Shown one piece after another: positions 36,429 to 47,816 of a DNA stretch of 64,000 nt. The number at the start of each line of letters is the position of its first letter. Position 1 is the stretch's first letter. The notes below the pieces were generated by a model. The model made no database searches and was not told where the DNA came from. It was given only the letters and a program-made list of their open reading frames with translations. The stretch covers positions 1,984,001 to 2,048,000 of the forward strand of contig NZ_CP040020.1 of assembly GCF_005280295.1 (NCBI RefSeq). The letters are read 5' to 3'. A program made the translations under genes and the position numbers. Source of the DNA: Brevibacterium sp. CS2. Its GTDB lineage: Bacteria; Actinomycetota; Actinomycetes; Actinomycetales; Brevibacteriaceae.

Positions 36429-37970
36429 ATGCTCACATTCCTGCTCCGCCGATTCCTGTCCTCGGCCCTCGTCCTGCTCGTCGTCTCCTTCGTCATCTAT
36501 CTGCTGCTCGACGCGGCGATGGACTACTACTACGACCTGCGGACCTCGACCTCGCCGAACATCGCCGCGCTCTACGAGAGCCGCACCCGCCTCCTCAACC
36601 TCGACACCCCCGTCATCGTCCGCTACTTCCTGTGGCTCGGCGGCGTCGGCGGGTGCCTCATCGGCTCCTGCGACCTCGGAACCGCGTGGCAGAGCGGCCA
36701 GGAGGTCACCTCGATGCTCCCGGGCGCGATCGGCAACACGATCAAGCTCGTCACCGCTGCCACGATCGTCTCGATCGTGCTCGGCATCGGCGTCGGCATG
36801 ATCTCCGCGATCCGCCAGTACACCGGCTTCGACTACTTCATCACCTTCGTCTCCTTCCTCCTCTACTCGCTGCCGGTGTTCTGGGTCGCGGTGCTGCTCA
36901 AGCAGTACGGGGCCATCCGCTTCAACAACTTCCTCGGCGACCCGGCGGTCGGCTGGACGCCGATCATCGTCCTCACCGTGTTCGCCGGCCTGTTCTGGAT
37001 GGCCGCGCTCGGCGGAACCGCGAAGCGGCGGCTCATCACTTTCCTCGTCGCCGCCGCCGCGACCTTCGCGACGATCTACTACATCCTCGCCACCGGCTGG
37101 TTCCAGAGCCCGAGCGTCGGCATCGTCGGCGTCGCCGTCACCGGCCTCGCCGCGGCGATCGTCGTCGTGTTCCTGTCGACCGGCCTGAAGAACCGCCGCT
37201 CGCTCTTCTCCGGGCTCACCGTCGCGGTGCTCGGCATCGCGCTCTACATCCCGCTCCAGTGGCTCTTCTACTACGTGCCGATGAACTGGTTCCTCGTCCT
37301 CGGCCTCGCCGTCGTCACCGTGCTCGTCGGCCTCGGGGTGGGGCTGGCGTTCGGCGGCCCGGACAAGTGGGCCTCGGCGCGCACCGGCGCGATCATCGCC
37401 GTGATCATCTCCGTCGTCGTGTTCTTCGACCGGGTCTTCCAGGAGTGGGGCGCCTACAACCGGCACCCGGCGATCAACGGCCGGCCGGTCGCCACGATCG
37501 GCGCCTCGACGCCGAACATCGAGGGGAGCTTCTGGTTCCTCAACCTCGACACCTTCACCCACCTGCTGCTGCCGTCGATCGCACTCATCCTCATCTCCTT
37601 CGCCACCTACACCCGCTACACCCGCGGGTCGATGCTCGAGGTGATGAACCAGGACTACATCCGCACCGCCCGGGCCAAGGGGCTCGGTGAGCGCACGGTG
37701 ATCATGCGGCACGCGCTGCGCAACGCGCTGCTGCCGCTCGCCTCGATCATCCCGGTCGACATCATCACCCTCATCGGCGGCGCCGTCATCACCGAGACGA
37801 TCTTCGGCTGGAACGGGATGGGCAAGATGTTCATCGATGCGATGAACCGCAACGAGCTCGAACCCGTCATGGCCTACATCCTCATCACCGGCATCCTCGC
37901 GATGGTCGCCAACCTCGTCGCCGACTTCCTGTACGCCGTCCTCGATCCGCGAATCCGGGTGCAAGCATGA
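36429..37970 (+). CDS. Peptide ABC transporter permease (OppB/DppB-like, extended)
   Basis: 513 aa, about 200 longer than OppB. The first helix and a large periplasmic part match the family, and the C-terminal E-M-x(n)-G coupling motif is seen at Y-I-R-T-A-R-A-K-G-L. Four extra hydrophobic segments (about residues 190-320) are inserted before the core, as in a known actinobacterial subgroup. The gap to the binding-protein gene is 135 bases, and its stop overlaps the next start (ATGA). It moves peptides across the membrane with DppC and the double ATPase. Confidence 0.92.
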   Translation: MLTFLLRRFLSSALVLLVVSFVIYLLLDAAMDYYYDLRTSTSPNIAALYESRTRLLNLDTPVIVRYFLWLGGVGGCLIGSCDLGTAWQSGQEVTSMLPGAIGNTIKLVTAATIVSIVLGIGVGMISAIRQYTGFDYFITFVSFLLYSLPVFWVAVLLKQYGAIRFNNFLGDPAVGWTPIIVLTVFAGLFWMAALGGTAKRRLITFLVAAAATFATIYYILATGWFQSPSVGIVGVAVTGLAAAIVVVFLSTGLKNRRSLFSGLTVAVLGIALYIPLQWLFYYVPMNWFLVLGLAVVTVLVGLGVGLAFGGPDKWASARTGAIIAVIISVVVFFDRVFQEWGAYNRHPAINGRPVATIGASTPNIEGSFWFLNLDTFTHLLLPSIALILISFATYTRYTRGSMLEVMNQDYIRTARAKGLGERTVIMRHALRNALLPLASIIPVDIITLIGGAVITETIFGWNGMGKMFIDAMNRNELEPVMAYILITGILAMVANLVADFLYAVLDPRIRVQA

Positions 37971-39073
37971 GCACACCACTGAATACCCACGACACCCCCG
38001 AGGCCCACGGCGACGGGGAGAACAGCTCGATCGAGCTCAAGGAGACCGAGGGCCTGTCCCAGTCGGCCATCGTGTGGCGCAAGTTCATCCGCCACACCGG
38101 TGCGATCGTCGGGTTCACCGTGCTCGGGCTCGTCGCGCTCCTCGCCTTCACCTCGCAGGGCGTCGGCCCGATCCCCGGCTGGTGGATTCACGGCCACCAG
38201 GCGTCCAACCCGGTGATCAACCCCTCCGGCGCGCCCACGTGGACGCTCGCGAACCCGTTCGAGCCCGGCCCCCACCCGTTCGGGCAGGACGACATCGGCC
38301 GCGACAACTTCGCGCGCGTGATGAAGGGCACCCAGATCTCGATCATGGTCATGCTCATCATCGGCGCGATCTCCATGGTCATCGGCACCGTCGTCGGCGC
38401 GCTCGCCGGGTTCTACCGCGGCTGGCTCGACGCCGCCCTCATGCGGATCACCGACGGCTTCATCATCCTGCCGACGATCGTCGTCGGCGCGATCCTCGGC
38501 AAGCTCGTGTCGAACTCGAACGCCGTCATGCTCGGCGTGGCGCTCGGCGCGATCCTGTGGACCGGCCTCGCCCGCCTGGTGCGCGGCGAGTTCCTCGCCC
38601 TGCGCGAGCGCGAGTTCGTCGACTCCGCGCGCGTCGCCGGCGCCTCGGACTTCCGGATCATGTTCAAACACATGCTCCCCAACGCGCTCGGCGTCGTCAT
38701 CGTCAACACCACGCTGCTCATGAGCCAGGCGATCGTGCTCGAGACGGCGCTGAGCTTCCTCGGGTTCGGCATCCGCTCGCCCGAGGTGTCGCTCGGCGCG
38801 CTCATCAACGAGTACCAGACCGCGTTCTCCACCCGCCCCTGGCTGTTCTGGTGGCCGGGCCTGTTCATCATCGTCATCGCGCTGTGCATCAACTTCATCG
38901 GCGACGGCCTGCGCGATGCGAACGACCCCCGTCAGAAGAAGATTCCCAGTCAGCGCCAGATGGACCGGGCGGCGAAGCGGGAGGCCGAGGCGCCCGCCGC
39001 CGGCGGCATCCGCGGCGACGCCGCGACCCATCCGAACACTGCCGAACCGGGCCCGCGCCCGACGGAGGAATGA
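37967..39073 (+). CDS. Peptide ABC transporter permease (DppC-like)
   Basis: 368 aa. A hydrophilic 40-residue start, one anchor helix, a periplasmic loop with N-P-F...H-P-F-G-Q-D-D-I-G-R-D (DppC signature) and five more helices. The coupling loop E-F-V-D-S-A-R-V-A-G-A-S-D contacts the ATPase. The C-terminus is a 45-residue polar tail. It overlaps the upstream permease by four bases, and the ATPase starts two bases after its stop. Confidence 0.93.
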   Translation: MSTPLNTHDTPEAHGDGENSSIELKETEGLSQSAIVWRKFIRHTGAIVGFTVLGLVALLAFTSQGVGPIPGWWIHGHQASNPVINPSGAPTWTLANPFEPGPHPFGQDDIGRDNFARVMKGTQISIMVMLIIGAISMVIGTVVGALAGFYRGWLDAALMRITDGFIILPTIVVGAILGKLVSNSNAVMLGVALGAILWTGLARLVRGEFLALREREFVDSARVAGASDFRIMFKHMLPNALGVVIVNTTLLMSQAIVLETALSFLGFGIRSPEVSLGALINEYQTAFSTRPWLFWWPGLFIIVIALCINFIGDGLRDANDPRQKKIPSQRQMDRAAKREAEAPAAGGIRGDAATHPNTAEPGPRPTEE

Positions 39074-39074
39074 C

Positions 39075-40889
39075 ATGTTGGACACCACAGACGCAGTAGC
39101 GGCCGGCGCGCCCGTGCTCTCGGTGCGCGACCTCGGGGTCCGCTTCTGGGTGGGCGGCGAATGGTTCACCGCCGCGGAGAACATCAGCTACGACGTCCAC
39201 CCCGGCGAGGTCCTCGCGATCGTCGGCGAGTCCGGTTCGGGCAAGTCGCAGTCGTCGATGTCGCTCATCGGGCTGCTCCCGGCCAACGGGCGGGCCTCCG
39301 GGTCCGCGAAGCTCCGCGGCCGCGAGCTCATCGGGATGCCGCAGTCGCAGATGCGCGAGGTCCGCGGCGACGACATCTCGATCATCTTCCAGGAGCCGAT
39401 GACCGCCCTCAACCCGGTCTACACCGTGGGCTACCAGATCGTCGAGACGCTGCGCACGCACTTCGACATGGGGCCGAGCGCGGCCAAGGAGCGGGCGCTC
39501 GAGCTCATGCGGCTCGTCGAGATCCCGGACCCGGAGAAGCGCTTCTCCTCCTTCCCGCACCAGCTCTCCGGCGGCCAGCGGCAGCGCATCATGATCGCCC
39601 AGGCGCTCGCCTGCGATCCCACGCTGCTCATCGCCGACGAGCCGACGACCGCGCTCGACGTCACGGTGCAGGCGGAAATCCTCAAGCTCATGCGCGACCT
39701 CCGTGAGCGGATCGACTCCGGGATCATCCTCATCACCCACGACATGGGTGTCGTCGCCGACATGGCCGACCGGATCATCGTCATGCGCAACGGGCGCGTC
39801 GTCGAGGCCGGCACCTCGGCGGAGATCTTCAGCGATCCCCAGCACCCCTACACTCGCCAGCTCCTCGACTCCGTGCCCCACCTCGGCGCGAACGTGCGCG
39901 GCGGGGCGCTCGGCGGGGTCGACCTCGCGGCGATGTCGGAGGACCCCGACCACACGGTGGTCGCGGCGGACCGGGAAGCCGAGACCGCCCCGCTCGAGGT
40001 GTCCCTCGACTCCACCGACATGCTCGTCCACCCGGGTGGGGAGAGCTCCGACACGGGGGTGCCGGCGCTGCGCCTGCGCGGGGCGTCCATCGAGTACCCG
40101 GCGAGCGGTCGGCAGAAGGCGTTCCGCGCCGCCCACCGGATCGACCTCGGGATCGGACCCGGCGAGGTCATCGGCCTCGTGGGGGAGTCCGGTTCCGGCA
40201 AGACGACGATCGGGCGCGCCGCGCTCGGCCTGCTGCCGGTCGTCGAGGGCTCGATCGAGGTCGTCGGCACCGACATCACGGGGCTGAAGAACTCCCAGCT
40301 GCGCAAGCACCGCCGCGACGTCGGGATCGTGTTCCAGGACCCCGGCTCCTCCCTCAACCCGCGCCTGCCGGTGGGGGAGAGCATCGGGGAACCGCTGCTC
40401 CTCCACGAGAACCTCAAGGGCAAGCCGCTGAGCGACCGGGTGGAGGCGCTCCTCGACTCCGTCGAGCTGCCGCGCTCCATGCGCAACCGCTACCCGCACG
40501 AGCTGTCCGGCGGTCAGCGGCAGCGGATCGGCATCGCCCGCGCGCTCGCGCTCAAGCCCAAGCTCCTCATCGCCGACGAGCCGACCTCCGCGCTCGACGT
40601 GTCGGTGCAGGCGAAGGTGCTGCGGCTGTTCTCCGACCTCCAGGCCGAGTACGGCTTCGCCTGCCTGTTCATCTCCCACGACCTCGCGGTGGTGGAGAGC
40701 GTGGCGGCGCGGATCGCGGTCATGCGCCACGGCCACATCGTCGAGGTCGGGCCGTCGTCGGCGGTGATCTCCGCCCCGCTCCACCCCTACACGCGCCGGC
40801 TGCTCGCCGCGGTGCCGGTGCCCGATCCCGAGGAGCAGCGCCGCCGCCGCGAGACCCGCGACGCGATGCTCGAGGCGACCGCGGAGTGA
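39075..40889 (+). CDS. Dual ATP-binding ABC transporter protein for peptides (DppD-DppF fusion)
   Basis: 604 aa with two complete nucleotide-binding domains. Walker A G-E-S-G-S-G-K occurs twice (about residues 53 and 371), each with an L-S-G-G-Q-R-Q-R-I signature and a Walker B L-L-I-A-D-E-P-T. Each is followed by the Opp C-terminal region with H-P-Y-T-R. A 60-residue acidic linker joins them. It powers the two permeases of this operon, and the ATG at 39075 has GAGGAA at good spacing. Last gene of the operon. Confidence 0.95.
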   Translation: MLDTTDAVAAGAPVLSVRDLGVRFWVGGEWFTAAENISYDVHPGEVLAIVGESGSGKSQSSMSLIGLLPANGRASGSAKLRGRELIGMPQSQMREVRGDDISIIFQEPMTALNPVYTVGYQIVETLRTHFDMGPSAAKERALELMRLVEIPDPEKRFSSFPHQLSGGQRQRIMIAQALACDPTLLIADEPTTALDVTVQAEILKLMRDLRERIDSGIILITHDMGVVADMADRIIVMRNGRVVEAGTSAEIFSDPQHPYTRQLLDSVPHLGANVRGGALGGVDLAAMSEDPDHTVVAADREAETAPLEVSLDSTDMLVHPGGESSDTGVPALRLRGASIEYPASGRQKAFRAAHRIDLGIGPGEVIGLVGESGSGKTTIGRAALGLLPVVEGSIEVVGTDITGLKNSQLRKHRRDVGIVFQDPGSSLNPRLPVGESIGEPLLLHENLKGKPLSDRVEALLDSVELPRSMRNRYPHELSGGQRQRIGIARALALKPKLLIADEPTSALDVSVQAKVLRLFSDLQAEYGFACLFISHDLAVVESVAARIAVMRHGHIVEVGPSSAVISAPLHPYTRRLLAAVPVPDPEEQRRRRETRDAMLEATAE

Positions 40890-40958
40890 GGCCGTCCCGG
40901 CCGGAGCGCCGCGGCGGGTCCCGCACCGCACGCGTCGTCCGGCCGGGCCCGGCGACCC

Positions 40959-40964
40959 TATACT
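40959..40964 (+). promoter_or_regulatory. -10 box of the typA promoter
   Basis: TATACT, 40 bases before the typA ATG, the best -10 match in the window. The leader of about 33 bases contains AAAGGGA. Confidence 0.6.
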
Positions 40965-41003
40965 GGACTGTTGGACACCTGACTGCATCTCCAAAGGGAA
41001 TCG

Positions 41004-42913
<1,910 letters not shown>

Positions 42914-42917
<4 letters not shown>

Positions 42918-44476
42918 CCGTTCGCCCCGCCGCTGCCGCCACCCGCTCGCTGTCCGCGGCCGAGGCGCGCGTCCTGTTCGTCCACGCCCACCCGGACGAC
43001 GAGTCGATCCTGACCGGCGGGACGATGGCGCAGCTGGCCGCCGCCGGCGCGGCCGTCACCCTCCTCACCGCCACCCGCGGCGAGGGGGGCGAGGTCATCG
43101 GGGAGGAGCACGCCGCGCTGTTCGGGGACCGCCCGGGGCTCGCCGCCCACCGCGAGACCGAGCTCGCCGCCGCCGTCGCCGCGCTCGGCGTGAGCGACCA
43201 CCGGTTCCTCGGCGACGGTGAGGCCGGGGGCGCGCGCGGCGGTCTGCCCGCCCGCCGCTTCGAGGACTCCGGCATGGAGTGGGGTCCTGACGGCCACGCC
43301 CGGGAGCCCGCCGAGATGCCGGCCGCGGCGCTCTGCCGCACCCCGGTGGGCGAGGTCGCCGCCTACATCCGCGAGGTCGTCCGCGACGTCGACCCCCACC
43401 TCGTCATCACGTACTCCGACGGCGGCGGCTACGGCCACCCCGATCACCGACACGTCCACCGCGCCACCGTCGAGGCGCTGCGCGGGATCGTGCCCGCACC
43501 GGGGGAGCCGGGTGCCGCGGCGGCCGCGGTCCCCGCCGCCCACACCCCGCCGGTGCTCCTCTTCGCCGACACCCCCGCCGAGGTCGCCGCCCAGGCCTTC
43601 GACCCGCAGCGCCCCGGCTTCGACCTCACGGGCTTCGCGCCGGCCGAATCGATCCCGACGATCGCCGCCGAGGCGCCCATCAGCGTCATCGAGGACGTGT
43701 CCGCCTTCGCCGGGGCCAAGGCCATGGCGATGGCCGCCCACGCCACCCAGGTCACCGTCGCCGGGGAGTTCTTCGCCCTGTCGAACGGGATCGGGCAGCA
43801 CATCGGCGACGTCGAGTACTACACGTCCGCCGCGTTCCCTGGACCCGTTCCGGATCCGGACGGCCCCTACGGATCCGTGCTCGACACCGTGCGCGTCCCG
43901 CTCGCCCCGCCTACCCCGGCGGCGACGGAGGCAACGGCGGTCGAGCGCGACGAGCGCGGGCCGGGCGCCCCAGGTTCCGGTGCCGCGGCAGGCGCTGCGG
44001 GTGCCGGTGCGGCCACCGGGACGACGGACACCTCGGCCGATGCCGCGGGAACCCGCCGGAAGGTCGGTATCGGGGCTGCGATCCATGCGATCATCGTCGG
44101 CGTGCTCATCGGCGCGCTCGGGACCGCCCAGCACCTCAACGCGACCGCGGTCGACCTCGCCGGGCAGGACGTCGTCGTCCCCTGGGGGCTCGTGCTCGCC
44201 CTCGTCCTCGTCACCGCCGGGCTGTGGCACATCGCCACGCTCTACCGGTCCACCGGGCTCGTCGTGCTCACCGCCGCGGTGATCTCCGGCATCGGGTTCC
44301 TGTTCGGGCAGCCCGCACTGCTGCCCGGCAGCGATCTCCTCGTCACCGGTTCGCTGCGGAGCATCACCTGGATCTTCGCGCCGATGATCATCGCCGCGAT
44401 CCTCGCCTTCACCCTGCCCGCGCTGCGCCGCCGGCGGTCCGCTCCCGAGCCGCAGTCGTCAGCTGACCGAAACTGA
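42914..44476 (+). CDS. mshB: Mycothiol biosynthesis deacetylase MshB fused to a C-terminal membrane domain
   Basis: 520 aa. Residues 15-325 form the LmbE-type deacetylase that removes acetyl from GlcNAc-inositol in mycothiol synthesis. Zinc ligands are His26 and Asp29 in A-H-P-D-D-E and His178 in G-H-P-D-H. An Ala/Gly-rich linker (about 335-385) leads to four membrane helices (about 385-505) not found in standard MshB, which is about 300 aa. The start overlaps the typA stop. The fusion would tether the enzyme to the membrane; whether both parts act together is not known. Confidence 0.9.
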
Positions 44477-44484
44477 ACAGAGAT

Positions 44485-44512
44485 CGGACAGGTGACCCTG
44501 CTGTAGTAGATT
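44485..44512 (+). promoter_or_regulatory. Promoter of the vanW-like gene
   Basis: CGGACA (44485-44490) and TAGATT (44507-44512), 16 bases apart, just after the mshB stop. It supports the ATG at 44555 rather than the GTG at 44513. Confidence 0.4.
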
Positions 44513-44554
44513 GTGCTGAACCGTCCGCCCGCACACCTCGACAGTGAGACCTCC

Positions 44555-46273
44555 ATGGCCGCCCGCACCGCAGCGCCGAACCGCGCCCGCACCACCGCTC
44601 TCGTCCTCCTGGGCATCGTCGTGCTGCTCGCCGTCGTGTACGTCGTCGCGGCCTTCTTCGCCTCCCGGCAGATGCCCTCCGAGGCCTCCGTGGGCGGGGT
44701 CGACATCAGCGGACAGAGCGAGGAGGAGGCCGTCGCCACCCTCGAGCGCGAACTCGGTCCGCGGGCCGCGGAGGAGTTCCGGCTGCAGGCCGGGGACATG
44801 GAGGCGACCGTCGTCCCGGCCGACGCGGGTCTGGGCTTCGACGCCGCCGCCACGATCTCCGGTATCACCGACTTCACCCTCGACCCGCGGGTGGTCGTGG
44901 AGAAGCTGTTCGGCGACCGCGTCTACGATCCCGCGCTCGTCGTGGACGAGGACGCCTTCACCCCTGTCGCGCGCACCGTCGCCGAGGACTTCACCGTCGA
45001 CCCCGTGGACGCGGAGCTCGCGTTCGACGACGGGGAGATCGCGCTGAGCGAGGGCGAGGCCGGCACGGTGGTGACGGAGGACATGATCCGCACCGCCGTC
45101 GCCGAGCAGTGGCTCCGCAGCGAGGACGCGCTCGCCGTGCCCGCCGAGGAGACCGCGCCGGACATCACCACCGAGGAGGCGCAGACCGCGCGCACCGAGG
45201 TGGCCGAGCCCGCGATCAGCGGCGACGTCACCCTGCGCGCCGCCGAGGAAGACGAGGAGGGGCAGCCCGTGGGCGAGCCCTCCGAGCTCGTCGTGTCCCC
45301 GGAGGTCATTGCGAGCACCCTGTCGTTCGAGGCCCACGAGGGCGCGCTGCGCCCGGTCCTCGACGTGGAGAAGCTCCAGACCGCGGTGCTCGAGGACAAC
45401 CCCGACGTCGGTGCCGAGGCGAAGGATGCGAGCTTCCGGATCGTCGACGGGAAGCCCGAGGTCGTCCCCGGCGAGAGCGGCATCTCGGTGGAGGAGCAGG
45501 AGCTCGCCGACGCGGTGCTGCCCGCACTGACGTCCGAGGAGCGCAGCGGCGAGGTGGCGCTCAAGGAGTCCGAGCCGGAGTTCACCACGGAGGAGGCCGA
45601 GAAGGCCGAGGTCAGCGAGGAGATCTCCGCGTTCTCCACCTCCTACAGCTCCGAGCCGAACCGCGACACCAACCTCCGGGTCGCCTCGGAGAAGGTGTCC
45701 GGCACCGTCGTGCAGCCCGGCGAGCAGTTCAGCCTCAACGAGGCGATCGGCCAGCGCACGGCGGCCAACGGCTACCGCCCGGCCGGTGTGATCTCCGGCG
45801 GGCAGATGAAGGAGGACTACGGCGGCGGCGTGTCCCAGGTGTCGACCACGCTGTTCAACGCCGCGTACTTCGCCGGGTTCCAGCTCGACGAGCACCAGGC
45901 GCACTCCCGCTACATCTCCCGCTACCCGGAGGGCCGGGAGACCACCCTCGACTGGCAGTCGATCGACCTCAAGTTCACCAACGATTCGGAGACCCCGGTG
46001 GTGCTCGACATGTACCTCGCCGGGGGAGAGGTCCACGCCCGCGTGTTCGGCGTCAAGACCGTCGACGTCGAGTCCTCCTCATCGGGTCGCTTCGCCTTCA
46101 TCTCGCCGTCGACGATCACCGAGTCCGGTCCGAGCTGCCGTCCGCAGTCGGCGCGCGAGGGCTGGTCGATCACGATCTCGCGCACGATCAAGGACCACGA
46201 CAGCGGCTCGGTCGTCAAGCGCGACGAGTTCACCACCGTCTACCGGCCGGTCAACCGGGTCGTCTGCGAGTAG
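44555..46273 (+). CDS. VanW family protein with peptidoglycan-binding-like repeats
   Basis: 572 aa. One N-terminal membrane anchor (about residues 16-38), then acidic extracellular repeats of the PG_binding_4 type, and a C-terminal VanW domain with G-E-Q-F-S-L-N-E-A-I-G, G-G-G-V-S-Q-V-S-T-T-L and H-S-R-Y-I-S-R-Y-P. VanW occurs in some vancomycin-resistance clusters, but its biochemical role is unknown; here no van genes are near. It likely acts at the cell wall. It ends only ten bases from the opposite GNAT stop. Confidence 0.9.
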   Translation: MAARTAAPNRARTTALVLLGIVVLLAVVYVVAAFFASRQMPSEASVGGVDISGQSEEEAVATLERELGPRAAEEFRLQAGDMEATVVPADAGLGFDAAATISGITDFTLDPRVVVEKLFGDRVYDPALVVDEDAFTPVARTVAEDFTVDPVDAELAFDDGEIALSEGEAGTVVTEDMIRTAVAEQWLRSEDALAVPAEETAPDITTEEAQTARTEVAEPAISGDVTLRAAEEDEEGQPVGEPSELVVSPEVIASTLSFEAHEGALRPVLDVEKLQTAVLEDNPDVGAEAKDASFRIVDGKPEVVPGESGISVEEQELADAVLPALTSEERSGEVALKESEPEFTTEEAEKAEVSEEISAFSTSYSSEPNRDTNLRVASEKVSGTVVQPGEQFSLNEAIGQRTAANGYRPAGVISGGQMKEDYGGGVSQVSTTLFNAAYFAGFQLDEHQAHSRYISRYPEGRETTLDWQSIDLKFTNDSETPVVLDMYLAGGEVHARVFGVKTVDVESSSSGRFAFISPSTITESGPSCRPQSAREGWSITISRTIKDHDSGSVVKRDEFTTVYRPVNRVVCE

Positions 46274-46282
46274 CCGGATCGC

Positions 46283-47344
46283 TCACGAGCGCAGCGCGTA
46301 CCAGTAGCGATGATGCTCGACGGCGCCGAGCGCACCGAACAGCCCGAGCGAGGCGGCGTTGTCCGCCTCGACCTCCGCGAGCAGCGAGCGCACGCCCCGC
46401 TCGGCGGCGGCGGCCGCCGCCGCGACGACGAGCGCCCGGCCGGCGCCGCGCCGGCGGACACCGGGGTCGACGACGAGGTTCGACACCACCGCCCACTTCT
46501 GGGTGATCGCCAGGCGCACCGTGCCGACGAGCGTGCGGGAGCCGTCGGGGTGGAGCGCGAGCGCGGAGTAGAACCGGTGCTGCTCCGGGGAGGTGACGAG
46601 CCGGGCGAAATCCTCATGGGTCGGGGAGTCGACCGGGTGGCCCCATGCGGTCCAGTGCACCGCGTGCGCCTCCTCGCTCTCCACGATCTCGAGGCCGGGC
46701 AGCGCCGCATCGGCGGCGCGCCCGACCGGGCCTGCGACCTCCCGGGTCGCGGCGGTGAGCGCCAGCGTCGCCCCCGAGGGCGCGAAACCGGCGGCCCGGA
46801 GCAGCGGGCCGAGCTCCGCGCACGGCTCGGCGAGCTCGGAGGTGCCGTGGGCGGAGTAGATCTGGAGCTGCGGGGGCAGTCCGCGCTGCTCGTACCAGCG
46901 GATGATGAGCTCGAGGGCCTCAGCCGCGGGGATCCCCGTCCGGCCGAGCGGGAGCGCGGAGTTGCCGCGCGTGGAGACCCCGCCGGCGGCCCGCAGCAGC
47001 ACCCCGGTCTGGGTGAGCGGCACCTCGGCGCCGGCGCCCTCGGCCTCGTGGTGCAGATTGTCCGTGTGGAGCCACGCGATATCGGCGGGCAGCCACACCT
47101 GCGCGGAGATCCGGCGCAGGTCGAGCGGGGACACGATCTCATGGAGCCGGCCCGGGCGCTGCGGGGCCGGCGGCACCTCGTGCACGAGGAGGATGTCGGC
47201 GCGTGCCACGGTCACCTCGCCGCGCCGGGTGTCCACGGTCACGCTCGCCTCGTCCGCGGCCGTCACGGTGCCGAGCGCATCGGTCGGCTGCCCGTCGGCG
47301 GCGTACCGCAGGACCACGCGCATACCGGCGCGGGGAGTGAGCAT
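46283..47344 (-). CDS. GNAT N-acetyltransferase with extra N-terminal domain
   Basis: 353 aa. The N-terminal 60 residues look like a small beta-barrel (G-M-R-V-V-L-R-Y...G-T-V-T-A). Two GNAT-like halves follow; the C-terminal one has the acetyl-CoA loop V-V-D-P-G-V-R-R-R-G-A-G-R-A-L and N-x-x-S-L-G-L-F. The layout recalls actinobacterial acetyltransferases next to dapC and fdxA. The substrate is unknown. It is divergent from fdxA and has an ATG at 47344. Confidence 0.85.
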   Translation of the reverse strand: MLTPRAGMRVVLRYAADGQPTDALGTVTAADEASVTVDTRRGEVTVARADILLVHEVPPAPQRPGRLHEIVSPLDLRRISAQVWLPADIAWLHTDNLHHEAEGAGAEVPLTQTGVLLRAAGGVSTRGNSALPLGRTGIPAAEALELIIRWYEQRGLPPQLQIYSAHGTSELAEPCAELGPLLRAAGFAPSGATLALTAATREVAGPVGRAADAALPGLEIVESEEAHAVHWTAWGHPVDSPTHEDFARLVTSPEQHRFYSALALHPDGSRTLVGTVRLAITQKWAVVSNLVVDPGVRRRGAGRALVVAAAAAAAERGVRSLLAEVEADNAASLGLFGALGAVEHHRYWYALRS

Positions 47345-47443
47345 GTGTGACCTCTTCGACTGGGGGACCGGGCCGGTGTCCAGCCTATAAGGGAGTACCC
47401 TGGGAGGGCGCACACCATGCCCGTTCGATGAGGAGACAATCCC

Positions 47444-47761
47444 GTGACGTACGTCATCGCCCAGCCCTGCGTGGATCTCAAGGACAAGGCCTGCATCGAT
47501 GAGTGCCCCGTCGACTGCATCTACGAGGGCGAGCGCTCGCTCTACATCCACCCCGACGAGTGCGTGGACTGCGGTGCCTGCGAACCGGTCTGCCCGGTCG
47601 AGGCGATCTACTACGAGGACGACGTGCCGGAGCAGTGGGCGGAGTACTACAAGGCCAACGTCGAGTTCTTCGACGACATCGGCTCCCCGGGCGGTGCCGC
47701 GAAGCTCGGCAACACCGGCAAGGACCACCCGATCATCTCCGCCCTGCCCCCGCAGCAGTGA
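47444..47761 (+). CDS. fdxA: 7Fe ferredoxin
   Basis: 105 aa. It carries a 3Fe-4S site (A-C-I-D-E-C-P-V-D-C-I-Y-E-G) and a 4Fe-4S site (C-V-D-C-G-A-C-E-P-V-C-P-V), in the order typical of actinobacterial FdxA. It acts as a cytoplasmic electron carrier. GTG start at 47444 preceded by GAGGAGA. It stands 55 bases upstream of dapC, and the pair is conserved in actinobacteria. Confidence 0.96.
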   Translation: MTYVIAQPCVDLKDKACIDECPVDCIYEGERSLYIHPDECVDCGACEPVCPVEAIYYEDDVPEQWAEYYKANVEFFDDIGSPGGAAKLGNTGKDHPIISALPPQQ

Positions 47762-47816
47762 CCCGCGCCGGCCACACCACCGAGCGGAGCCGGAGCCTGA
47801 ACCCAGGAGCGCCAGC

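Noticed and set aside
44513..44555. Upstream GTG start for the VanW protein
   Set aside because: It lies next to the predicted -10 box and would be too close to the transcription start; the residues added do not fit the membrane anchor.
44555..46273. Vancomycin resistance cluster because of VanW
   Set aside because: No vanH/A/X, vanR/S or D-Ala ligase-like gene lies near; VanW-domain proteins are widespread without resistance.
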